From NCBI GenBank assembly GCA_002005505.1, contig KV908370.1, forward strand, positions 662,891-690,390: a DNA stretch of 27,500 nucleotides, read 5' to 3'. This stretch comes from Botryococcus braunii (Eukaryota > Chlorophyta > Trebouxiophyceae). Position numbers and translations under genes: made by a program. Each line of letters opens with the position of its first letter. Within the stretch, counting starts at the first letter, position 1. The notes under the pieces are model-generated. The model was given only the letters and a program-made list of their open reading frames with translations. It did not search any database and was not told the origin of the DNA. Below, in pieces: positions 11,701-19,500 of the stretch.

Positions 11701-12827
11701 CTCATGGCAGAAAAACTAATCGAAAGTGCATGCAGGTGGCTACTAAATGCCTTACTCCAAGAAGCTCATGGCAAGACAAACTAATCGACAACAACTGAGA
11801 CAAACAATGTTTCCATAGGACACAACTCTGCAGAGCAGAGCAACTACAAATTAAAAGGACGAGACTTCTGAATCGCACCTGCCAAAGAAGATCCAGTGCC
11901 AAAGGGCGGACATTAACTCGACCCTCAGGTTGAATAAGGGAGCAAATGCAAGCTAGAGAATCCCCAGAGACGACCATGGCTAGAGCATCACGTTCTGCAG
12001 CAGGCAGCGCCAGATCCTCTTCCTTTGTCAAGAACAAATGGCCACCGCTACTTTGTGCATCTCTCATCGCAACGGTAAGCCGAACCCTGCAGAATACAAA
12101 ATGGTCCAATAAGCAACCAAACATCAGTGAACACAATACCATTGCATTTCTCCTTTGTTCCAAAGATCCAAAAAACAGGTTTATGGCATACCTGAAGAAC
12201 TCTGACTCCTCAAAGGGATAGGGCTCATAGCCTGGCTCCCCTAACACAGAGACATGTCAGTCTCAAAGGAAGCACCCTGAAAGCCATGGCCGCCTCAAGC
12301 ACTTATTAACTGAGCCTCCCACTGCGATTGCTGTAGTTTCGGGATAGCGTTTCAAAACAAGGATCAAAATCGGAAGACTGTATTGCGCGCGTTCGCACAT
12401 TGAACTTCCGGAACTCATTACATTGCAGCCACTCCTTCGGTAAGCGCCAGGACTTTAACATGTAAATGTATACTTTCATGAATCTTAGTACCAACATCCA
12501 CAAGAAGATTCGGTGCGCAGAATGGTAACGGTAGATACCCAACACTAGGTTTCGGTCGTCCAATGTATATGTCCTCCAACCAGGCTCTTCTTGGGGGTTA
12601 CCTGCAGAGCAAGAGACCTCTCGGCGGCACAAACTTCGTCTGTAACAAGTCCTGTCGCAAAGTCTCCCTCCGGAAGGAGCGATCGCGCCCAGCTTGCCCT
12701 TACTTCCAAATTTCGTATTTGACGATGGAACATGAAACTGTATTCGTGCATTCAGAACCCTATGAAAACTTGGAATCATCCCCATTTGATTGGATGTCCA
12801 CTCATATAAAAGTCTGCAGTTCGTCAT
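8785..12827 (-). CDS. Plastid-type bifunctional nuclease (BFN domain + UVR motif), seven exons
   Basis: Minus-strand join 12827-12602, 12240-12192, 12086-11879, 11118-10945, 10431-10256, 9797-9718, 8966-8785 totals 1095 nt: 364 codons plus TAG. Every intron is GT-AG and phases 1, 2, 0, 0, 2, 1 agree at each junction. Residues 1-76 are rich in R, S and C with few acidics, like a chloroplast transit peptide; Met15 and Met17 are alternative starts. Residues about 93-245 form the BFN (DUF151) domain: NVRPLALDLLWQVLERG (150-166), QTYIGRIFFGD (187-197), RPSDGCWLALK (209-219), CPIYIRKDIW (222-231). Residues 287-309 (LLKREMEVALHEEDYKTAVR and on) are a UVR motif. A Lys/Glu-rich helix follows, ending RARKNL. 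Plant BBD proteins share this order and degrade DNA and RNA; that role here is inferred. An alternative donor for exon 5 (GTAGTG near 10158) would insert about 33 unlikely residues. Confidence 0.88.
10694..10735. repeat. C14(CA)n(GA)n microsatellite in BFN intron
   Basis: Fourteen C are followed by about eleven CA units and a short GA run. It lies inside the 10944-10432 intron of the BFN-UVR gene. Confidence 0.9.
11197..11440. repeat. Imperfect inverted repeat in BFN intron, arms about 88 bp
   Basis: The left arm 11197-11284 and right arm 11353-11440 are inverted copies. Matching blocks include CAAAATTGCGACCACATC (exact), CACCCTCCCA, TCTGGCCAGGGCAGG (exact) and a TTCAA(A)CCAGTG end. The loop is about 68 nt. 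A loop segment (ATAAACTTGAAGTxGTTGA near 11295) recurs in direct orientation outside the right arm near 11462 (GTAAACTTGAAGTTTGTGAA). The whole structure sits in the 11878-11119 intron. Confidence 0.75.
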
Positions 12828-13211
12828 TGTGGTCCCGCAACAAGTCCCGACACTAATGTTTACGAAATTGAAAAGACAGTCTGAGAAACACAATGAAACT
12901 GAGTAGCGGCTCCAAGCAGTGAACTCCGACAGCAGTATCCCGCAACTACAGACTCGTGGACGTTTTTGTTTCCAAACGCTCGGAGTTTGGACCCGAGTGA
13001 GTATCTCCTGTCGGACTCGTATATCTCCGAGAGCTTATCTAGGCAATGGGACACATCAGCCCATAGTAAGGCGTCTCGGAGTTCCCCGGGGAACCCCCCC
13101 CCCCCCCCCCGGCGGGCGCCCTGAATACACAGTAGAAAGGCTTTCTAAGCCAAATGGTGGTGTTTTAGGGCTTAGGGTAGACGTAAGGTCTAAGACGTTC
13201 CGAAGCCTTAG
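12828..13211. other. Intergenic: upstream side of BFN gene and a C17 tract
   Basis: This holds the presumed 5' flank of the minus-strand BFN-UVR gene; no clear TATA box is visible. At 13094-13110 a run of 17 C is followed by GGCGGGCGCC. The adjoining sequence to 13211 has in-frame stops and ends at the TAG (13209-13211) that precedes the LINE remnant. Confidence 0.5.
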
Positions 13212-14700
13212 CTTTATTATTCTGCGTCCAGGGTGTTTGTTTCGGCGTTTGTTGGGGATAAGGCAATTGAGGTTGCTAGAACCCTGGAGCGGCGGGCTCT
13301 GCTAGACGACCCGCAGGTCGAGCTCTTGTTGCTCCGTGCTTGCATGGGCTTGTGCAGGATGGTGCATGTCTTGCGTTGTTCTCCTACCCGTGCGGTTGCG
13401 GAGGGAGTAGCTGTCTTCGATGACTCTCTCCATTCCTCCCTTCAGCGCATTGTGGTGGCGGGGGGGCCTGGCTTCGGCTCTCTGCAGGCGGAGATAGCCG
13501 CCCTACCCCTTTCAGCTGGGGCTTGGGGATTGGTAGGGCTGAGGAAATTTTGCCCGTGGCCTTTTCAGCTTCCGTCCTGCAGACCCAACGCGTCCAAGAG
13601 GAGGTCCTGGCGAGCTGGGAGGTGCCCGTGTCTAGGGCCGTTGCGGAGGCGCGGTCGTCCTTCCTTGCCGTTTGCCCGGATTTCGATTGGGAGCTTCTTG
13701 ATGAGGCGTTCCTTGATACTGATGTCCAACGCAATCTGGGTGAGCTTCTTTCAAATATTCGTCGGCGAGCCCTCCTTGCGTTGCCCGCTCGGGAACGTCT
13801 CATTCAGGTCCTAGACTCGGCGGCCCGCCCTCATGCCTCGGGGTGGCTCCAAGCACTCCCGGTGGAGCGCGTGGGCCAGGTAATGGCCAACATCGAGTTT
13901 GGGTGTCGGCTTCGGTATCAGCTGCTGATTCCCATGTCCCCCGGGGGGGGGGGGGGGGGGGGCCTCCACGTCCCCGGTGTGGTCAGTAGATGGATCGGTT
14001 TGGGGACCACGCGATCCAGTGTCGGGTCGGTCGCGGGGTGGCTGTCACCTATCGCCATAATGTGGTGCGGGATATGTTGTTTCGGATAGGGAAGGAGGTG
14101 GAGGCGGTCGTCACCCCGGGACCTCCACTTCCGGTTCGGGTTGTGGGTTTTGAGACGCGTAGGCCGAACTTGGTCTTTCTTGATTGGGATGGGGGGCGGG
14201 ATCTCTATGTCGATGTGGTGGGAACCTCTCCTCTCGCCGCCTCTTATTTGGCTGGTGGTGGGGACTTTGTGCCTGGTGGGGCTGCGCCGCGGGCTGCGGC
14301 TGGCAAGCTGGCCTCGTACCGGGAGGTTCTCCTTAGGCCGCCCCTCTGCATTCGAAACATTTGGGGGGTTGGATTCGGCGGCGGAGGAGTTCTTGAAGCG
14401 GCTCCAAGGGATGGTTAATCAGGCGCTAGTTGCGCATGAAGACCTTGTCTGGTTTTCTACGCATCGGCGGGTCAGCTTTGCGATTGCCCGGGCCGTTGCG
14501 CGGCAGTTGGCGGCGCGATTGCCCTATGGGGGGGGGGGGGTGGACGTTCGAGTTTAGGTTTCGGGTGATGCTGTTTCTGTGGTGGCTTCTGTGGTGCGGG
14601 GTGTGATTTCCCCTTATGTAATTGCTCATTGGAACATTATTATTCCGACTTTTAGCTCTGCGATGTTACGTAAATTTAGTCACTGTTCGGATGATCTGTA
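13212..14700 (+). pseudogene. 5'-truncated, degraded LINE (non-LTR retrotransposon) C-terminal remnant
   Basis: The plus strand carries the post-reverse-transcriptase part of an algal/plant-type LINE protein spread over shifting frames. Frame 1 (13212-about 13520) includes DPQVELLLLRACMGLCRMVH and a GFGSLQ block. Frame 2 (about 13523-13942) continues to RYQLLIPMS. Frame 3 (13963-about 14345) holds CGQ-stop-MDRFGDHAIQC, TYRHNVVRDMLFRIGKE, and RPNLVFLDWD with LYVDVVGTSPL, which recalls a zinc-binding motif followed by a nuclease-like region. The remainder, FETFGGLDSAAEEFL to SFAIARAVARQLAARLP, is again shifted, then a TAG and 46 further open codons. The expected first Cys of the zinc motif reads Arg and a TAG lies at 13987-13989. 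The reverse-transcriptase and 5' domains are absent. I infer a dead copy. Confidence 0.75.
13938..13962. repeat. C5G20 tract at a LINE frameshift
   Basis: Five C are followed by twenty G, exactly where the readable LINE frame switches. Slippage or expansion of this tract is the likely cause of that frameshift. G12 (14528-14539) and G15 (14717-14731) tracts lie further along. Confidence 0.85.
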
Positions 14701-14988
14701 GACTGTGGGCCCGGCCGGGGGGGGGGGGGGGCGCGGCCTGGCAGGCGGGTCCCCAGCGGCAGGGCCGGGCCCAAGCCGCCCATGCGGCCCTCGGGTCTTC
14801 GAAACACACCGTGATTGCTCACGTCATGATAGCTCAGGCCCACACCCATCGGGGCCCCATTCTCCACACTAAAGACACTAGACACGCGCTAAACCCTGTC
14901 GCTCAGAGTGGGCCGGGCTCCCCCCTGGAGCCCCCGATGGATGCCCTCCGGCATCCCCCCCTCACCTCTCCCCCCCCTTGCCCCCCCC
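14701..14988. other. GC-rich spacer after LINE remnant
   Basis: This contains the G15 tract (14717-14731) after CCGGCC and may include LINE 3' untranslated sequence. No poly-A tail or target duplication is recognisable. No gene is seen. Confidence 0.4.
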
Positions 14989-15222
<234 letters not shown>

Positions 15223-15225
<3 letters not shown>

Positions 15226-15835
15226 GTTTACTTCTTTTCCTTTTGGGAGATACGGGTGTATGCACTGCCAATCTGTGCAATGTATGCTGCAGGAATCTTG
15301 AACCAAGTCCCTTATCTATCAAGTTGTTTGCATTGAGTCACAACCAATCGATCAATATTTTTTGCGTTTTGGTACACAATCCATACGATTGCCTGCAGGA
15401 CATTTCATGGCCGCAGTTTCGCATGATCATGAAGTACAACATTTTTGTAGTGAAGGATGCGTAAATGTGGGTTATGTCTTCGACCTTCGGCTTTTGTTAC
15501 AGTCCAGAAGTAATGGCTTTACTGAATCTACGAAACTTGAACACAGAGGCCTCCGCTACCAAGCAAATACAGCTGGCATCCACCAACACATATGGGGTCA
15601 GAGCCCTGGCTGGGGTTGAAAACCGGGGACAGAGACAATATCTTCTCCGATAGACAGGGTGCAATTGCAGCACAAAACCGGCCCCTGCGCAGGGCTCGTA
15701 CATGCAAGGGCTTGTGTCTCTGATTCATCAAGTCTCCACAATCAGGCACCGTCAACGGAGTTAACGTCAGTACTAGTACCGCTTCCAAGTCGCAGTTCAG
15801 CATACCTGTATGAGGCTTTTAAGCCCTATATAGAG
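15223..15835 (+). other. Ambiguous exon-like stretch left of the copia insertion
   Basis: All three plus frames are open for about 60 codons, and good splice signals are present. A piece at 15399-15460 (acceptor GCCTGCAG; DISWPQFRMIMKYNIFVVKD) could splice over a very short intron (15461-15502, GTAAATG to TTTTGTTACAG). The second piece, PEVMALLNLRNLNTEASATK and on, ends at a TAG near 15651-15653. Unspliced, another frame from about 15399 to a GTCAGA donor near 15599 would be phase-compatible with the exon at 23475, beyond the retrotransposon. I cannot choose between these readings. Confidence 0.25.
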
Positions 15836-15840
15836 GTACC
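15836..15840. repeat. Target-site duplication GTACC (left copy)
   Basis: GTACC directly precedes the left LTR and is repeated directly after the right LTR at 22853-22857. A 5-bp duplication is the usual size for Ty1/copia integration. Confidence 0.95.
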
Positions 15841-16534
15841 TGTGAAAGGTTATGGGCAATCGGCTTTCCCTGTACAAAGCAGACAGGTCGTCAATAGACG
15901 AAGTTACTCCAGCTACAGTCCGTACGACTGTCTGCTGAGTGCCACACACAACTGTCGGACAAGACTAGCATCTGGTGATGCCCAGCATCTTTCACAACCA
16001 GTTCCGTTACATCATTATCTTGTACACAAGCACCGATCAAGCAATCACTAGATAAGGCTCTAGACGGCTACGTTCAAGTACATGCCTATACTCCCTGAAG
16101 TCACTGTCCCTTATCTGTTTGAGTGACTACAGGGTACACTAAGCTTGTTCACTCTCACAATAGCAACAATGATACAACACACACTGCCGCACCGTACCTG
16201 TACAAAGCAGACAGGTCGTCAATAGACGAAGTTACTCCAGCTACAGTCCGTACGACTGTCTGCTGAGTGCCACACACAACTGTCGGACAAGACTAGCATC
16301 TGGTGATGCCCAGCATCTTTCACAACCAGTTGGTATTCACTCCGGTGGGGCAGCCTTAAGAGTTCATCCGACAAACGTGTGATCTAGATAGGATTGTACC
16401 TTATGTTCGAAAACGTCCAGAATCTGCCGTGTCTCAAGGTACCTTATGTTCTCAATGGACCCATATCCTAATAGTGCACACATGAAGATCACTTAAAGCA
16501 CAAGGCATTCAATAATAATGTTCAGAACTCAACA
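15841..16534 (-). repeat. 3' LTR of the copia element (694 bp)
   Basis: On the minus strand it reads TGTTGAG to CTTTCACA, bounded by TG and CA. It contains a perfect 135-bp direct repeat (15869-16003 and 16197-16331). The motif GTACCTTATGTTC occurs twice (16396 and 16439). It appears identical to 22159-22852. Confidence 0.97.
15869..16331. repeat. 135-bp internal direct repeat within the 3' LTR
   Basis: Copies at 15869-16003 and 16197-16331 are identical as read, beginning CCTGTACAAAGCAGACAGG and ending TTTCACAACCAGTT, 328 bp apart start to start. The same pair is in the other LTR (22187-22321 and 22515-22649). Confidence 0.95.
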
Positions 16535-16547
16535 CTTCCCCTTGCCT
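16535..16547 (-). other. Polypurine tract of the copia element
   Basis: On the minus strand AGGCAAGGGGAAG lies immediately upstream of the 3' LTR, the position where plus-strand DNA synthesis is primed in LTR retrotransposons. The gag-pol stop codon (16557-16555) is only about 8 nt away. Confidence 0.85.
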
Positions 16548-16554
16548 GCATGCT

Positions 16555-19500
16555 TTAAGTGTATCTTCTCAAACCTAGTGAATCACGATGACCAACAAAC
16601 ACGGGCTTGGCAAGTGGCTTGGTCATAATGTCAGCCACATTGCGTGCAGATTCCACATAGAGGATATCTACCTGCCCAAGTGCCATAGCTTCCCTAGCGT
16701 AGTGGAAGCTTACTGCAACGTGCTTTGTGAATTTGGAATACAGGGGGTTCCGTAAATTAGAAATGCATCCTTGGTTGTCACAGAAAATTTTGACCCTCCA
16801 AGGTGCAGCCCCTATCTCTTCCAAGAAGCCCCTTAGCCAGTTGGCTTCCTTCACAATATGGCCAGCTGCCATAAACTCAGCTTGCACAGTTGAGGTAGCA
16901 ACTGAGCTCTGCTTCTTGCTTCCCCAAACCACGGCACTACCATAGACTGATAGAACATAGCCAGTGGTGGAATACCTGTGGTCCAGGTCCCCAGCATAGT
17001 CGGCATCAACATAGCCTTCTAGCTCAGGGCCCTTTCCACCCAGAGTAAGAGCTAACTCTCTGGTATCTCTCAAGTACTTCAGCACTCGAATGGCCTCATT
17101 CCAGTGTGAGGTAGTGGGTGTCATTCTATACCTTGACAACACTCCAACAGCCTGAGAAATGTCAGGCCGGGTCGTATTGGCTATGTACAGTAACGATCCA
17201 ATTAACTCGCAGTATCGATGACCAGGTGGCAGAGGGGTACCAGCCCCATGTGACATACCATCTGAGGACTCGGGTCTGCTGCTAGCCACGAAGTCCTTGG
17301 ACATGGGGGTATCAACCCCACGTCCATCATCAGCAACGCCAAACTTCTCCACAAGAGCATCAATCTTGGGAGTGCAACTCATGGAAATAGTGCCCTGAAC
17401 TCTATTGCGTAGGACCTGACACCCCAGGAAATCATTCACCTCTCCCAAATCATGGATGGTGAAGTCCTTCTTCAATAACTCTTTCCCCCACTCAATCTCT
17501 GCAACCACTCTGGCAACTATGAGAAGATCATCGACATAAACAAGAATAAACGACAGATTACCATCAGGGGCCCTCCTGATGTATACCCCAGCGTCGCTCT
17601 TGCACACACTATACCCCATCACGCTCAACTTGTCGCTCAAGGTCTTGTGCCAAGCCCGTGGGGCTTGCTTAAGACCGTAGAGTGCCTTCCTGAGCTTGCA
17701 CACAACTCTCGTGTTGCCATTCTCAAATCCTGGTGGTTGGGTCACATAGACCTCTTCCTCCAACTCCCCATTGAGAAAAGCTGTCTTGATATCCACTTGG
17801 TGGATCTCAAGATTTTGTGTGGCAGCCACTGCCAGCACAGCTCTCCTAGCACCATAGCTGCTGGTAGGTGCAAAAACCTCACCAACATCTATACCAGGAA
17901 TCTGTCTGCAACCCTGGGCAACCAATCTTGCTTTAAACCGAGTGACATTCCCATGTGCATCGTTTTTTGTAGAAAAAATCCAATGAACAGGGATAACTTT
18001 CTGCCCATGGGGTCTTTCCACATACTGCATAACCTCATGGGTGTCTAAAGACTCCATCTCCTCTTGCATTGCCTGCTGCCAAAACTCCCACTGAGGTGAG
18101 CGCTGGGCTTCCCTCAAGTTTGAGGGCACGTGAACTTTTCCCAACGTGACAGAAGGTACACTCTGTACCTTATGCTGTGGTGCAGCAGGGCTGTCAGCCT
18201 TACTGATGCTGTTCCCTTCTCTCTCTCTCTCTCCCTGGTTGCCAGAATAAGGTACATTATGTACCTTATGCTGGGACTGGGCAGTACTGCCGGGATTATC
18301 TGATTCCTTCTCAAGTCTCTCTCTCTCTCCTTGACTACTGGACTCATGTGCAGCACCCTTACATTCTCGCACCTTCCGCAATGCAGAGGGGAGCAGCAGC
18401 TCTCTCTCTCTCCTGGACTCACACTTGGGCACACTACCCAGACTTGCCTGAGCTGCGCCTACAATGTCAGCCTGCACACCATAAGCATGACTAGCCAGTG
18501 ACTGGGATTGGGCACCAGCTTCCCCTACTGCTGGCATGTCTAACCCACTGCTCTCATCTCTTACATCTGCACCGAACATAGCCTCGACTGTCTCAACCTG
18601 CCCCTGCATATCAGGGAGACCAACCATGTTTGGCTCACTCACAATTGCCTGACCTGGGTCAGGGGCATGCAATGGGATGTCAGAATGCTCTCTCCTAGCC
18701 ACGCGCTGTACATAACGCTGCTCCCTTGTAAGGGTGGTCCCTGGAGGAAGGGGAATTTGTGACTTCCCCTGCATTCGCAACCCCTCTTGTACCTTCTGCA
18801 TTTTTTCTACCTGGGATTGAGTTTCTACACCCCCCCTGGCCAGATTCTGCATATGCTCAAGCACCGACCACGAGTGCTGAGATGGTTCTGGGGTCCCAAC
18901 AGTAGAATCCAGGCTGGTGGGGTTTCCTTGGTCATGTGCTGCTGTAGTCCCGTCTCCAGACTGATCCCCAGCACAAAGTCCAGAGGTCCCAGGAGCCCCA
19001 GTGGAAAGCGTCTCCACTCCATGGTCATCCTGCTCATCCCAGAACGTGGGTGGAGCAGCAGAGAGAATTGCTTGAGGCGTTGCCAGATTCTCACTGCCAA
19101 GGGGGGGTGATATCCTAGAATCATAGACAGACCCAGGCTGGACCTTTGATAGACCCACTCTCTCAGCCCCCCTCAAGTGCTCGATAAAGCTGACGTCCCT
19201 ACTCTCCTTCCACACTCCATTCCCCACGTACACACGATACGCTTTAGACTGGGGACAATAACCAGTAAACATCCCAGGGATGGTCTTGGGCCCAAAAACA
19301 GACCTTTGGCCACTGGGAATGTGCACATGGGCTACACAGCCAAACGTGCGCAGCACAGACACATCAGGTTTGACACCAAAGAATAATTCCATGGGGGTCA
19401 GGGACCTGCCTGAAGTAGGACCCACATTGTAGAGGAGGGTAGCTGTCTCAAGCGCCTCCTTCCAAAGGGAGGGGTCTGCTGCAGCATGGACCAACAGAGT

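Noticed and set aside
13987..14556. TAG reassigned as a sense codon, suggested by two in-frame TAGs in the LINE
   Set aside because: The same sequence has frameshifts and a lost zinc Cys, while the intact 1737-codon polyprotein and the BFN gene use TAA and TAG as stops. Decay explains it better.
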